Shown: positions 48,044-57,922 of the stretch, piece after piece
How positions within the stretch are numbered: position 1 is the first letter of the stretch
Layout: the number at the start of each line of letters is the position of its first letter
From: an uncultured Gilliamella sp.
GTDB taxonomy: Bacteria; Pseudomonadota; Gammaproteobacteria; Enterobacterales; Orbaceae
Assembly: GCA_945271295.1 (NCBI GenBank)
Contig: CALYPG010000002.1
Span: 1-64,000, forward strand
Direction of reading: 5' to 3'
Length of the DNA: 64,000 bases
Notes under the pieces: model-generated
What the model was told of the DNA's origin: nothing
The model's database searches: none
What the model saw: the letters and a program-made list of their open reading frames with translations, nothing else
Position numbers and translations under genes: made by a program

Positions 48044-49285
48044 TTGCCAACACGGGATACCCAACTAAAAATTAAAATTTCTAAACATGCACTTATTGTT
48101 GTTCTTGGCTTTATATCTATGTTAATGCCACTATCAATAGATATGTACCTACCAAGCATGCCAACTATTGCCCATAATTTTAATGTTACTGATGCAACTG
48201 TCCAACTCACTATTAGTTGTTACTTATTAGGCTTCTCGTTTGGTCAACTATTATTTGGTCCAATTACTGATAGCTATGGTCGACGCAATGTGTTAATTAT
48301 TGGTTTAATTATTTTCACTTGTGCAGCTTTAAGTTGTGGTATTGCCTTCAACATTAATCAATTAATTACTGCACGGTTTTTTCATGGTATCGCGGCTGCT
48401 GCAACCACCATTGTTATTAATGCGTTAATGAAAGATATCTATCAAGACCGGGATGAATTTTCTAAAATGATGTCTTTTGTTATGTTGATCTCAAATGTAG
48501 CACCGCTATTAGCACCAATTATTGGTGGATTGATTTTAAACTGGTTTAATTGGGAAGCAAATTTTTACACTCTTGGTTGTGTGGCGCTATTATGTATGGG
48601 GCTGGTTATTGCTTTCATTCCTGAAACATTACCTAAAATTAAGCGAGCAAAATTTAGTTTAGTACGAATATTAAGTAATTTCATAACGTTATTTAGACAC
48701 AAGCAAGTATTAACTTACATGCTGATAGGTGCGTTTTCGGGAGCAGGATTATTTTCATTTCTCAGCTTAGGGCCTTTTGTGTATATGAACCTGCATGGTG
48801 TGGCATCGATTAATTTCGGTTATTATTTCGCCCTTAACATTGTTGTGACGGTGTTCATCAATACACTTAATAGTCGTTTTGTTAAACGGGTTGGTTCGAT
48901 TAATATGATGCAATTTGGACTTGGCATTCAATTTGTTATGGCCATTGGATTAATGTTGGTAACATTATTTAAACTTGGCTTTGTGTATTTAGTTGCTTGT
49001 ATTGCTGGTTATATTGGTTGTATGTCTATCATTGGTGGAAATGGTATGGCTGTTGTGTTAGATTTTTATCCACATATTGCTGGTACTGCCTCTTCATTAG
49101 CAGGAACAATTCGATTCGCTATTGCTGGTATAATTGGTATATTACTATCGATGTTTGCATCATCCCATACAATTACAGCCGTTACTGATAATAAGACTGA
49201 ATGGTTAATGGTTGATTCAATGGTGCTATGCAATTTTTTGGCTGTTGGCTTATTTTTAAATGTTAGAAAAATAAAAAGGAAATAA
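48044..49285 (+). CDS. bcr: Bcr/CflA-type multidrug efflux transporter
   Basis: Twelve-helix MFS drug:H+ antiporter of the Bcr/CflA group, 413 residues. SIDMYLPSMPTIAHNF in helix 1, ITDSYGRRNVLIIG loop 2-3 and LISNVAPLLAPIIGG are characteristic. It starts with TTG at 48044, with AGGAAG 7 bases upstream; no suitable ATG is available before helix 1 ends. Position after rsuA supports bcr. Confidence 0.92.
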   Translation: MPTRDTQLKIKISKHALIVVLGFISMLMPLSIDMYLPSMPTIAHNFNVTDATVQLTISCYLLGFSFGQLLFGPITDSYGRRNVLIIGLIIFTCAALSCGIAFNINQLITARFFHGIAAAATTIVINALMKDIYQDRDEFSKMMSFVMLISNVAPLLAPIIGGLILNWFNWEANFYTLGCVALLCMGLVIAFIPETLPKIKRAKFSLVRILSNFITLFRHKQVLTYMLIGAFSGAGLFSFLSLGPFVYMNLHGVASINFGYYFALNIVVTVFINTLNSRFVKRVGSINMMQFGLGIQFVMAIGLMLVTLFKLGFVYLVACIAGYIGCMSIIGGNGMAVVLDFYPHIAGTASSLAGTIRFAIAGIIGILLSMFASSHTITAVTDNKTEWLMVDSMVLCNFLAVGLFLNVRKIKRK

Positions 49286-49287
49286 AA

Positions 49288-49812
49288 ATGATATATCAAT
49301 TAGGCAATTTACAACCTAAAATTCACCAAACTTGTTTTATTGCAAAATCAGCGGAAATCATTGGTGATGTTGAATTAGAAGAAGGTGTATCAATCTGGTT
49401 TAATGCCGTATTAAGAGGCGATATTGCACCTATTCGCATTGGCAAAAACAGTAATGTCCAAGATAATTCAACTGTGCATATTGATACTGATATTCCTTGC
49501 CTGGTTGGCAAAAATGTCACTATCGGCCACAATGTTATTATTCATAGTTGTACTATCGAAGACAATGTATTAATTGGCATGGGTAGTACTATTTTAAACA
49601 ATGCTAAAATAGCCAAAAACTGTTTAGTTGGCGCTAACTCACTTGTTACGCACAGTATTCCCTACGAAGAAGGATGTTTGATTATGGGATCACCAGCTAA
49701 AATCATTCGTAAATTAACAGATATTGAAATAGCAGCTAATATTGCTAATGCCGAAAGGTATACTCAAAACGGAATAAGATTTAACCAGACACTTATTGCC
49801 ATTGCTGAATAA
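49288..49812 (+). CDS. yrdA: Gamma-carbonic anhydrase-like hexapeptide protein YrdA
   Basis: Left-handed beta-helix protein of 174 residues (E. coli YrdA 184). Repeated hexapeptide stretches surround putative metal histidines in NSTVHIDTD and IGHNVIIHSC. IWFNAVLRGDIAPIRIG is the family start. Catalytic activity of YrdA proteins is not settled. Only 2 bases separate it from bcr. Confidence 0.92.
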   Translation: MIYQLGNLQPKIHQTCFIAKSAEIIGDVELEEGVSIWFNAVLRGDIAPIRIGKNSNVQDNSTVHIDTDIPCLVGKNVTIGHNVIIHSCTIEDNVLIGMGSTILNNAKIAKNCLVGANSLVTHSIPYEEGCLIMGSPAKIIRKLTDIEIAANIANAERYTQNGIRFNQTLIAIAE

Positions 49813-49832
49813 TCCTCCCAATAATTTTATTT

Positions 49833-49854
49833 TATACAGTATTCACACTGTATA
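49833..49854. repeat. Perfect inverted repeat between yrdA and ftsK
   Basis: Arms TATACAGT (49833-49840) and ACTGTATA (49847-49854) with a 6-base loop, 61-82 bases upstream of ftsK. The half-sites are in the opposite order to a LexA box. Operator or weak terminator. Confidence 0.5.
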
Positions 49855-49914
49855 GAGGAGTAATTTATGCTAAAATAACAGCAACATTAATAGTGATATT
49901 TTCTAGGTATTTGT

Positions 49915-52815
49915 TTGAAAAAGTCAAAAATTACTCGACAGCAGATAATCGTTCAACTTCTTTTATTGACTTTAATTGGTTTATCTGCTTGCTTATTTTT
50001 ATCACTGTTCTCTTACGACCCATTTGATCCGGGCTGGTCTAGGACTGGTTGGCACTACTCAATAACTAATTTTGGTGGTTATATTGGTGCTTATGCTTCA
50101 GATATCTTATTACAATTTTTGGGATTGATAGCTTATACCATCCCCTTTATCATTATTTTAATTTGCCTACAGCTGATGCTCTTTTTTTATCGCCATGCTC
50201 AGGAATCAACTAATTATTTCACTTTATCTTTCCGTATTATTGGCATTTTAGGCTTCATTTTTAGTACTACCGGTTTTTTTGCGTTGAATATTCGTGACCC
50301 AGAACCATTTGACGCTGGTGGTTATCTTGGATCAATTGTGATTGAAAGCCTTTTGCCAGTTATGGATAGTTTTATTATTTCTTTAGTATTATTTGTTACT
50401 TGTTTGGCATGCATAACCTTATTAACTGGTCTTACATGGCTAAATCTAATTGAAAGATTAGGTGCTTTGGTCATGATTTTACTTACACCTTTTAAATGGT
50501 TATTTGCTGCACTACGTAAAACAAAGCAAATAAATGAGCAAGCCATCAAACAAGATAAACAAATTAAACAAATGCCATTAGTTAATCAACAAGATGAAAG
50601 CCAATTCACTTTCCCGGTAGCTAATAGCAATACGGCAATACCTAATGGGGAATCCTCACCAATAACAATAAAAGAACAATCTCCCTTAGAACAAAGCACT
50701 TATTATGCTGATGAAATTCTAATACAGCCAATTGCAGCTACACCAGAACCATCAACTGCGACAATTTCTCTTGTGAACGAACCAGTATTAATAAAAACAA
50801 CTGATGAATTACTCCAAACCATTGAAGATAACAAAGTACAGCAACCGAATATTGTCAACGAAACGCTGGATAAGACAACGCAAGACGAGGTTGCTCCTAA
50901 CAACATTTTGCCGCGAATGGATCCCGTTTTTAAAACTTTGAATGAGCAGAACATAGCCACTACTCAAGAGCAACCATTTACGCAAAACGAAAACATAGCC
51001 ATCCCTTTCCAATTAAATAAATCAACGATTGAACAACCAGTTGAATTAGAGGAATTTACAATTTCTGATACACCAAGTAAACCGATGTTTACGATGATAA
51101 ATGATGAGGATGAAATAACAATAAATCATAATGATAAGCAAACTTCATTTGAACCCATTATTGAAACTTCATCTACAGAAATTTATGAACCGCTAAATCA
51201 ACCAGTTGCTATCATTCATCAAGATAACTCTCTTGCAAATGACAACAGCGACAATCAAACTATTGATAATGAAGATAGTCTGATTCACCCACTATTGAGA
51301 CGTAATGATAAACCACTGCCGAAACCAACAACACCATTACCATCATTAGATTTATTAACTGCGCCACCTACAACAAGAATTGAAGTCGATCATGTAGCAT
51401 TAAATGCCATGTCACAATTAATTGAGAAAAGCTTAGCAGACTATAGAGTAAAAGCAAAGGTAGTCGATTATATGCCAGGGCCAGTCATTACTCGTTTCGA
51501 AATTGAACTTGCTCCAGGTATTAAAGCAGCACGAATTTCAACGTTGGATCGTGATTTAGCTCGCTCCTTATCTATGCCATCAGTACGAGTAGTTGAAGTA
51601 ATTCCTGGTAAGCCTTACGTAGGCATTGAATTACCTAATAAAAATCGCCAAACGGTTTATTTTAGAGAAGTGCTTGATAGTCATCAATTTCGTGATGCTC
51701 AATCTCCTCTCACCGTAGTATTAGGGAAAGATATTGCAGGGCAATCCGTTGTTGCTGATTTAGCCAAAATGCCACACTTATTAGTTGCCGGGACCACTGG
51801 TTCCGGTAAATCTGTTGGTGTAAATGCCATGATTTTGAGTATTTTATATAAATCACAACCCGAAGATGTACGCTTTATTATGATTGATCCTAAAATGCTT
51901 GAACTGTCTATTTATGAAGGGATTCCACATCTATTAACACAAGTTGTCACTGATATGAAAGATGCGGCCAATGCACTAAATTGGTGCGTTAATGAGATGG
52001 AGAAACGCTACCGTTTAATGTCAGCCTTAGGCGTGCGTAATATTGCTGGCTATAACGAAAAAATAAGACTCGCCGACGACATGAACAGACCAATACCCGA
52101 TCCACTTTGGAAGCCAACTGATAGTATGGATCTAGATATGCCTATGCTTGAAAAACTACCTTATATTGTGGTCATGGTCGATGAGTTTGCTGATCTCATT
52201 ATGGCTGTAGGTAAAAAAGTAGAAGAGCTTATTGCTAGACTTGCGCAAAAAGCACGGGCGGCAGGGATTCATTTAGTTTTAGCCACTCAACGTCCATCAG
52301 TTGATGTGATAACTGGTTTAATTAAAGCCAATATTCCAACCCGTATTGCCTTTACCGTATCAAGTAAAATTGATTCTAGAACTATTTTAGATCAAATGGG
52401 AGCTGAATCATTACTCGGTATGGGTGACATGCTTTATTTGGCGCCAAATAGTTCTATTCCAATACGTGTACATGGTGCCTTTGTAAGAGATGAAGAAGTA
52501 CATGCTGTAGTACAAGATTGGAAAGCACGTGGCACACCAAAATATATTGAAAATGTAACTGTTGCAACTGATGATAACAACAGTAACAATTCAGATACCA
52601 TTGATGAAGAACTTGATCCCTTGTTTGATCAAGTTGTTGCCTTTGTAGTAGAAACAAGACGAGCATCAATTTCAAGTGTCCAACGTAAATTTAGGATTGG
52701 TTATAATCGTGCTGCTCGTATTGTTGAGCAAATGGAAGTTGAAGGAATTATCAGCGCTCCTAGCCATAATGGCAATCGGGAAGTGCTTGCACAAGCTTCG
52801 CATAGTGATTATTAA
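49915..52815 (+). CDS. ftsK: DNA translocase FtsK
   Basis: Divisome protein that pumps chromosome termini and activates XerCD at dif. It has 966 residues against 1329 in E. coli. Four or five N-terminal membrane helices (about 15-195) are followed by an Asn/Gln/Thr-rich linker (about 200-470) that is much shorter than in E. coli. The motor has Walker A GTTGSGKS at 626-633 and Walker [12 protein letters not shown]. The C-terminal gamma winged-helix (about 905-960) reads KOPS. Start is TTG with AGG 8 bases upstream; no nearby ATG fits. Confidence 0.96.
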   Translation: MKKSKITRQQIIVQLLLLTLIGLSACLFLSLFSYDPFDPGWSRTGWHYSITNFGGYIGAYASDILLQFLGLIAYTIPFIIILICLQLMLFFYRHAQESTNYFTLSFRIIGILGFIFSTTGFFALNIRDPEPFDAGGYLGSIVIESLLPVMDSFIISLVLFVTCLACITLLTGLTWLNLIERLGALVMILLTPFKWLFAALRKTKQINEQAIKQDKQIKQMPLVNQQDESQFTFPVANSNTAIPNGESSPITIKEQSPLEQSTYYADEILIQPIAATPEPSTATISLVNEPVLIKTTDELLQTIEDNKVQQPNIVNETLDKTTQDEVAPNNILPRMDPVFKTLNEQNIATTQEQPFTQNENIAIPFQLNKSTIEQPVELEEFTISDTPSKPMFTMINDEDEITINHNDKQTSFEPIIETSSTEIYEPLNQPVAIIHQDNSLANDNSDNQTIDNEDSLIHPLLRRNDKPLPKPTTPLPSLDLLTAPPTTRIEVDHVALNAMSQLIEKSLADYRVKAKVVDYMPGPVITRFEIELAPGIKAARISTLDRDLARSLSMPSVRVVEVIPGKPYVGIELPNKNRQTVYFREVLDSHQFRDAQSPLTVVLGKDIAGQSVVADLAKMPHLLVAGTTGSGKSVGVNAMILSILYKSQPEDVRFIMIDPKMLELSIYEGIPHLLTQVVTDMKDAANALNWCVNEMEKRYRLMSALGVRNIAGYNEKIRLADDMNRPIPDPLWKPTDSMDLDMPMLEKLPYIVVMVDEFADLIMAVGKKVEELIARLAQKARAAGIHLVLATQRPSVDVITGLIKANIPTRIAFTVSSKIDSRTILDQMGAESLLGMGDMLYLAPNSSIPIRVHGAFVRDEEVHAVVQDWKARGTPKYIENVTVATDDNNSNNSDTIDEELDPLFDQVVAFVVETRRASISSVQRKFRIGYNRAARIVEQMEVEGIISAPSHNGNREVLAQASHSDY

Positions 52816-52878
52816 TCTTATTGTAATATAACTTATTTCGATTAAAAATGATGAAATATAAATATATAGAAATAAATA

Positions 52879-53766
52879 ATGAGTGATTATACCAAACAAG
52901 TAACACTGTTAGAATCAAAACTAAATGATAATAAGAACCGAAGTTTACCTGCACAATTAGCAATAAAAGCCTTGATTAGAGAAATATGCTTATCACCTAA
53001 ACCAGGTTTAGTGGATATGAATAATAATGGATCTCATCAAGATATGAATTTCCAAACGTTTATTCGAAGTATAAAAGCTATTGCAAACGGGCTTGAGCAA
53101 TTTTATCAATATGGTAAACAAGCAGCGTTCCAAAACAATCATGCTTTTTTAACAAATATAAGACCAATCGGTCTACAATGTGAACAAGCTATGTTCACAG
53201 CCACTAATCATATCAATACGCATAAAGGTGGAATTTTTGCCTTTGGCTTGTTACTCGGTGTCATTGGCAAATTAGAGCAATCAGCTTTATCTGTTAATGT
53301 CCAAACGATTTGTACTGAAGTATCTGCAATTTGCCAAGGTATCGTTAATAATGAATTGAAACAACATAACTCCAGCCATTCTAAAGGTGAAAAACTATTT
53401 AAACTGCATAATCTAGCTGGTGCAAGAGGGGAAGCTGAATCTGGCTATTTAACTGTTAGAACCATATCCTTACCTATTTTTAATCAAATGCAACAGCACG
53501 GCTATGATGAGGAATTGAGCTTATTACAAGCAATGTTACACCTGCTTGCGCATAATCAAGATACTAATTTAGTGTCAAGAGGCGGACTTGAAGGTTTGAA
53601 TTTTGTACAACAACAAGCACAAAAACAAATTAAACAAGGTGGCATTACTCATCCAAATGGTTGCCAAGACTTGTATGAACTTGATAACGAACTAATCAAA
53701 CGTAATCTAAGCCCCGGCGGGTCAGCTGATTTAATTGCCATTACTTGGTTCTTAGCACAGTATTAA
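52879..53766 (+). CDS. citG: Triphosphoribosyl-dephospho-CoA synthase (CitG/MdcB family)
   Basis: Makes the prosthetic-group precursor of citrate lyase or malonate decarboxylase acyl carrier protein. It has 295 residues. SPKPGLVDMNNNGSHQDM, INTHKGGIFAFGLLLG, GARGEAESGY, NQDTNLVSRGG and LSPGGSADLIAITWFL are family signatures. No cit or mdc genes lie nearby, so its partner system is elsewhere or gone. It starts 63 bases after ftsK. Confidence 0.9.
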   Translation: MSDYTKQVTLLESKLNDNKNRSLPAQLAIKALIREICLSPKPGLVDMNNNGSHQDMNFQTFIRSIKAIANGLEQFYQYGKQAAFQNNHAFLTNIRPIGLQCEQAMFTATNHINTHKGGIFAFGLLLGVIGKLEQSALSVNVQTICTEVSAICQGIVNNELKQHNSSHSKGEKLFKLHNLAGARGEAESGYLTVRTISLPIFNQMQQHGYDEELSLLQAMLHLLAHNQDTNLVSRGGLEGLNFVQQQAQKQIKQGGITHPNGCQDLYELDNELIKRNLSPGGSADLIAITWFLAQY

Positions 53767-53774
53767 TCAACAAT

Positions 53775-53864
53775 TTATCCTGACAAAAGCAAGCGATAAG
53801 CAAAAAATAAAACTATTGCCACGGTAATAATAATGATAACGCTATACTTTTGGTTAATTTTCAA
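53775..53864 (-). pseudogene. Scar of a third Tli4-like immunity gene
   Basis: From a TTG at 53864 the frame encodes the first 22 residues of the neighbouring immunity protein, KINQKYSVIIIITVAIVLFF, then diverges as AYRLLLSG and stops at 53775. The DNA 53798-53864 is identical to 54918-54984, the start of the next copy. This looks like the residue of an additional array member truncated by deletion. Confidence 0.8.
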
Positions 53865-54060
53865 ACGAGCTTTCCCTTATCCGAATACTGTCGGTTATTC
53901 TTTGCCATATCACCATTAATTGTTCCTCGGTATAGGCCTTTCTTTTATCAATTGGTATTTTATAGAACATTTTAACCACTAATTTTGGTGTTCGATAATT
54001 TGAATTAACCATATGAATACCTAAGGTAAAAATGTATCCTTCATGCATAAAATCTCGCCC
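53798..54060 (-). repeat. 263-bp direct repeat, unit 1
   Basis: Identical to 54918-55180 with an offset of 1120 bases. It covers the 5' scar, the gene junction and the last 207 bases of the first immunity gene. High similarity continues beyond the identical core. It marks recent unequal crossing-over or gene conversion. Confidence 0.9.
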
Positions 54061-54984
54061 AACTATATTATCTTCAAAATATTTGCCTTTAGTTATCCAT
54101 TCCTCTAATGATAAATGCTTACTTTTTCGAGTACCTTTATAGATGGTTTTTCCAAACTCAGGCATAATAAACGCAGCAGGTATATCCAGTAATGCCACAT
54201 TGTAGGACTGATCCTCTGAGTCGATACTAAAATAAAAATCCTCGTTACCATCATATTGATAGATAAAATTCATATCTTTGTGCTCGCGATTTTCACCTTT
54301 CATAAATACATTAGTAAAACAGAAACCCGGCTCAGTCGGAATAGTTAAATCATCAAGAACGGAAATCCGTTCAAATAATTTATTGATTTCATTTAATTTT
54401 TTTGGGACGTTATTATCATATAATCCGGGAGAAGATGTTGCTCTATCCTCATCATACCTTTGTGCTAAACCATTATTAGCTTTCATTTCTATTTTTAATG
54501 TGACTTCATCCTGCCAACGATAGCCTTCCAAGATTCTGGCTACATCTGGAATAGTTATATCTTCCATACGTTCAAAAATAATACCTTGCATTTTATCGGG
54601 ATTATCAGTAGATACAGGGTAGATGGCTTTTAAAAAATCACCATCTATAGAATCGATAGGTTTAGTGTTTTTTAACTCTTGTTCCCTTAATGCCACCATT
54701 TGCTTAAATGGGGGTAAATACTGTTGTTGTGTTGAAATAATAACATCGTTATCTTGGTAATAGAGTTGTCCTACTTGATCTGTTTTAAAGTCAATGGGTA
54801 AATCAATTAAATACACACCAACACAACGCGTGGCGGAGTTACCCAAAAGTTGGTTGACTTGTTGTTGCTGCTCAGTTGATAAAGTTATCTTATGATTATT
54901 TTTGTAAAACAGGTAGCAAGCAAAAAATAAAACTATTGCCACGGTAATAATAATGATAACGCTATACTTTTGGTTAATTTTCAA
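53854..54984 (-). CDS. Tli4-like T6SS immunity protein, copy 1
   Basis: A 376-residue protein with one N-terminal membrane helix (about 8-26) and a large extracytoplasmic domain. TRCVGVYLIDLPIDF near residue 52 resembles Tli4-family immunity proteins, which neutralise Tle4-type lipases in the periplasm. Start is TTG at 54984 with AAGGG 9 bases upstream, inside the last codons of copy 2 (11-base overlap), so translation is coupled. The C-terminal 90 or so residues are identical to copy 2 apart from two substitutions. Confidence 0.75.
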   Translation of the reverse strand: MKINQKYSVIIIITVAIVLFFACYLFYKNNHKITLSTEQQQQVNQLLGNSATRCVGVYLIDLPIDFKTDQVGQLYYQDNDVIISTQQQYLPPFKQMVALREQELKNTKPIDSIDGDFLKAIYPVSTDNPDKMQGIIFERMEDITIPDVARILEGYRWQDEVTLKIEMKANNGLAQRYDEDRATSSPGLYDNNVPKKLNEINKLFERISVLDDLTIPTEPGFCFTNVFMKGENREHKDMNFIYQYDGNEDFYFSIDSEDQSYNVALLDIPAAFIMPEFGKTIYKGTRKSKHLSLEEWITKGKYFEDNIVGRDFMHEGYIFTLGIHMVNSNYRTPKLVVKMFYKIPIDKRKAYTEEQLMVIWQRITDSIRIRESSFEN

Positions 54985-55180
54985 ACGAGCTTTCCCTTAT
55001 CCGAATACTGTCGGTTATTCTTTGCCATATCACCATTAATTGTTCCTCGGTATAGGCCTTTCTTTTATCAATTGGTATTTTATAGAACATTTTAACCACT
55101 AATTTTGGTGTTCGATAATTTGAATTAACCATATGAATACCTAAGGTAAAAATGTATCCTTCATGCATAAAATCTCGCCC
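54918..55180 (-). repeat. 263-bp direct repeat, unit 2
   Basis: Second member of the exact repeat with 53798-54060. It spans the start of immunity copy 1 and the end of immunity copy 2. Confidence 0.9.
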
Positions 55181-56113
55181 CACTATATCATCTTCAAAAT
55201 ATTTGCCTTTGGTTATCCATTCCTCTAATGATAAATGCTTATTTTTTCGAGTACCTTTATAGATGGTTTTTCCAAACTCAGGCATAATAAACGTAGCAGG
55301 TATGTCTAGTAATGCCACATTGTAGGACTGATCCTCTGACTTAATTCTAAAATAGAAATCCTCTTTATTATTATATCGATAGATAAAAGTCATATCTTTA
55401 TGCTCGCGATTTTCACCTTTCATAAAACTATGCAAAAAACAAAAACCTGGTTCAGTTGGAATAGTTAAATCATCACGAACGGAAATTCGTTCAAATAATT
55501 TATATAACTCATTTAATTTGTCCGGGACATTATTATCATATAATCCAGGGGAAGATGTTGCTCTATCCTCATCATACCTTTGTGCTAAACCATTATTAGC
55601 TTTCATTTCTATTTTTAATGTTACTTCATCCTGCCAACGATAAGCTTCTAAGATTCTGGCTACATCTGGCATACCTTCTCTTTCCATACGTTCAAAAATA
55701 ATACCTTGCATTTTATCGGGATTGTCAGTAGATACAGGGTAAATGGCTTTTAAAAATTCACCATCAATAGCGTTGACTGGTGTGGTGTTTTCTAACTCTT
55801 GTTTCCTTAATGCCACCATTTGCTTAAACGGTGGTAAATATTGCTGTTGTGTTGAAATAAGAATATTATTATCTTTATAATATAAATGCCCTTTTCGATT
55901 CACTCTAAAATCAACTGGTAAATCAATTAAATACACACCAATACACCGAGTGGCGGAGTGACCTAAAAGTTGATTGACTTGTTGCTGCTGCTCGGTTGAT
56001 AAAGTTATCATACGAATATCCTTGTAAAAATAACGGTAAGCAAAAAATAACATTACTAATATAAAGACTAAGAAAAAATAATATTTTTTTTTAAATTTAA
56101 GTAAATTAGTCAT
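54974..56113 (-). CDS. Tli4-like T6SS immunity protein, copy 2
   Basis: A 379-residue paralogue of copy 1, adjacent to the lipase gene. It has an N-terminal helix (about 10-28) of different sequence, then TRCIGVYLIDLPVDF and a body almost collinear with copy 1. Differences cluster in the N-terminal 60 residues and at 110-260. ATG at 56113 overlaps the lipase stop by 8 bases; a TTG one codon earlier is also possible. Being lipase-proximal, it is the likely cognate immunity protein (inference). Confidence 0.75.
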   Translation of the reverse strand: MTNLLKFKKKYYFFLVFILVMLFFAYRYFYKDIRMITLSTEQQQQVNQLLGHSATRCIGVYLIDLPVDFRVNRKGHLYYKDNNILISTQQQYLPPFKQMVALRKQELENTTPVNAIDGEFLKAIYPVSTDNPDKMQGIIFERMEREGMPDVARILEAYRWQDEVTLKIEMKANNGLAQRYDEDRATSSPGLYDNNVPDKLNELYKLFERISVRDDLTIPTEPGFCFLHSFMKGENREHKDMTFIYRYNNKEDFYFRIKSEDQSYNVALLDIPATFIMPEFGKTIYKGTRKNKHLSLEEWITKGKYFEDDIVGRDFMHEGYIFTLGIHMVNSNYRTPKLVVKMFYKIPIDKRKAYTEEQLMVIWQRITDSIRIRESSFEN

Positions 56114-57911
56114 CAATTTTTACCTGTTGTAGAATGTCAACAATGGCTCGTAATGTAAATTCTTGAGTAATTCCGTTTTGATAAGCAGGTTCATGCGCGA
56201 CTGGTAAATGCATCCGCGCTTTTATTTTGTCAATTGGGATTTCACCGGAACATTGTGGCACGGTACCATCACCATTACCATCGGCTAGTTGTAAAGTGTA
56301 AATTTCTTCAATATTACCCTTTAATTTATCCCTATAATAAGGAGATGGTATTTTATCCTCCTCCCAATTATGCCGTTCAGTCGACAGAGTTCTAATCTCT
56401 TTTAATTCTCCTAAATTTAGTCGATTCATTGCTCCTATATGGTCAGTTAGTGGGTTTCTCATATATATCTTATTATCTTTATTAAACTGCCCTATCCAAT
56501 GTGCAGTGTTATAGGTTAAATATTTTTGTTTAATATGCTTTTTATCATCTTCGATACCAAAAAAAACATAGGTATTAGGGTGATATTGATTAGCTATCGC
56601 TTGATTAAAAGGTATCACTTGATTTTTTATTAATTTTTCATAATCATTCCAATCAATTTCCATTTGTGTCAGATCACGTTCACTATTTAACGGATTGATT
56701 AGATGTGGTTCACAAGCGCACCACCACTTATCTTTTGCTAAATAGATATCTGTGTAAGGATCTATCCCGAAATGACTTTCGGTGCCGTCTGGCTCGGTAA
56801 TTGTTAACCAATTACCACCATATTCTGGCGTAGGTAATAATTGTAAAGTTCCCGGAGCTTGCGCACACACCGCCGTCATTTCGGCGGCATCTTTACCCAG
56901 CACCTGTTCCGTTACATAATCCTTTGTTTTCCCAATAAAAGTACTATTTACTTCTGTACCCCGCTTCATGCGAGTATAAGCAGCAACTGCCCCTGTGGAT
57001 GGTTGTACACCATTAATTACCCCTAAGACTTTGTCTTTTCCACCCAAGGCTTGCGTATAATACCGGGCAACTAACCCTCCCATTGAGTGAGTAACTAAAA
57101 TTACTTTATCGCAAATTTTGCCGCGTTTTTTATAATAAGCCGGTAAAGTCTGTTCAACTAAAGTCTTTAATCTAATAGCACTCATTTCATTAGATTCTAA
57201 CCAGTTATAACCCATAGCATGAACCGGTAAATAGAAGGATTCACAATGCTTAATCTCTTCAATAGTAAAAGTTAACATCGCTTTTGACTTTTCTTCTAAA
57301 ATAAACGATTTATCTTTGGTTAAATCATTTAATACAGTAGATAAATGACCTGAAGGATCAAATAAACTGGTTTGTAAAGTATCTAAAAACTCGCCATAAC
57401 TTATATAGCTAACTGCCCCCCAGCCTCGCTCACCCCTGAGACCAAAAAGTATATTTTCAGGATGATTTTTTTTCGCATTATCAATTCCTTGCAGCATGAC
57501 ATTAATTTGTTCTTCATAATCGTCGAATGATCTGTCCTCATATATACTAATGTTATCGTTATATTCTTGTTCAATTATTGCGATGTCTTTTGTTGCTGCG
57601 TCAATATACATTCCTCTACTATCCACTTCGGTTTTATTTGGGTCGAGTTTTTTTTTCCTTGCTTCAGCGCCACCAGTTGGCCATACAAGCCAACGTAAAA
57701 CACTAGTTTCAGAATCTAAACGCCAAACTTTGTCAGTATTTTCATCTTTACCTTCCTCAGGTTTAACTTTTAAATTACTTCCCATTACCCCAGGGATAAA
57801 AATGATAGGAACGACCAAACGCTCTTTTTCAATATGAAGAGTTTGCACATTATTTTGTGAAGTTGGTACGGTATTATATGAAAATTGTTGTTTATTATTG
57901 TAATCTGTCAT
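56106..57911 (-). CDS. T6SS lipase effector (Tle-like alpha/beta hydrolase)
   Basis: An alpha/beta-hydrolase of 601 residues. IIFIPGVMGSNL begins the fold at about 35. The nucleophile elbow VTHSMGG places Ser276 as catalytic. GDGTVPQCS and AHEPAYQN near the C-terminus supply the Asp and His. Next to vgrG and Tli4-like genes it is best read as a phospholipase effector, probably Tle4-type, delivered on VgrG. ATG at 57911 has AGGA 8 bases upstream; the longer TTG frame overlaps the previous gene. It has no signal peptide, as expected for a T6SS cargo. Confidence 0.8.
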   Translation of the reverse strand: MTDYNNKQQFSYNTVPTSQNNVQTLHIEKERLVVPIIFIPGVMGSNLKVKPEEGKDENTDKVWRLDSETSVLRWLVWPTGGAEARKKKLDPNKTEVDSRGMYIDAATKDIAIIEQEYNDNISIYEDRSFDDYEEQINVMLQGIDNAKKNHPENILFGLRGERGWGAVSYISYGEFLDTLQTSLFDPSGHLSTVLNDLTKDKSFILEEKSKAMLTFTIEEIKHCESFYLPVHAMGYNWLESNEMSAIRLKTLVEQTLPAYYKKRGKICDKVILVTHSMGGLVARYYTQALGGKDKVLGVINGVQPSTGAVAAYTRMKRGTEVNSTFIGKTKDYVTEQVLGKDAAEMTAVCAQAPGTLQLLPTPEYGGNWLTITEPDGTESHFGIDPYTDIYLAKDKWWCACEPHLINPLNSERDLTQMEIDWNDYEKLIKNQVIPFNQAIANQYHPNTYVFFGIEDDKKHIKQKYLTYNTAHWIGQFNKDNKIYMRNPLTDHIGAMNRLNLGELKEIRTLSTERHNWEEDKIPSPYYRDKLKGNIEEIYTLQLADGNGDGTVPQCSGEIPIDKIKARMHLPVAHEPAYQNGITQEFTLRAIVDILQQVKIDD

Positions 57912-57922
57912 TCTATTTATCC

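Noticed and set aside
48617..48628. CCTGAAACATT inside bcr resembling the repeat core
   Set aside because: It is coding sequence (Pro-Glu-Thr-Leu), and neither flank matches the repeat.
49833..49854. LexA box before ftsK
   Set aside because: LexA sites read CTG-N10-CAG. Here the half-sites are reversed (ACAGT then ACTGT).
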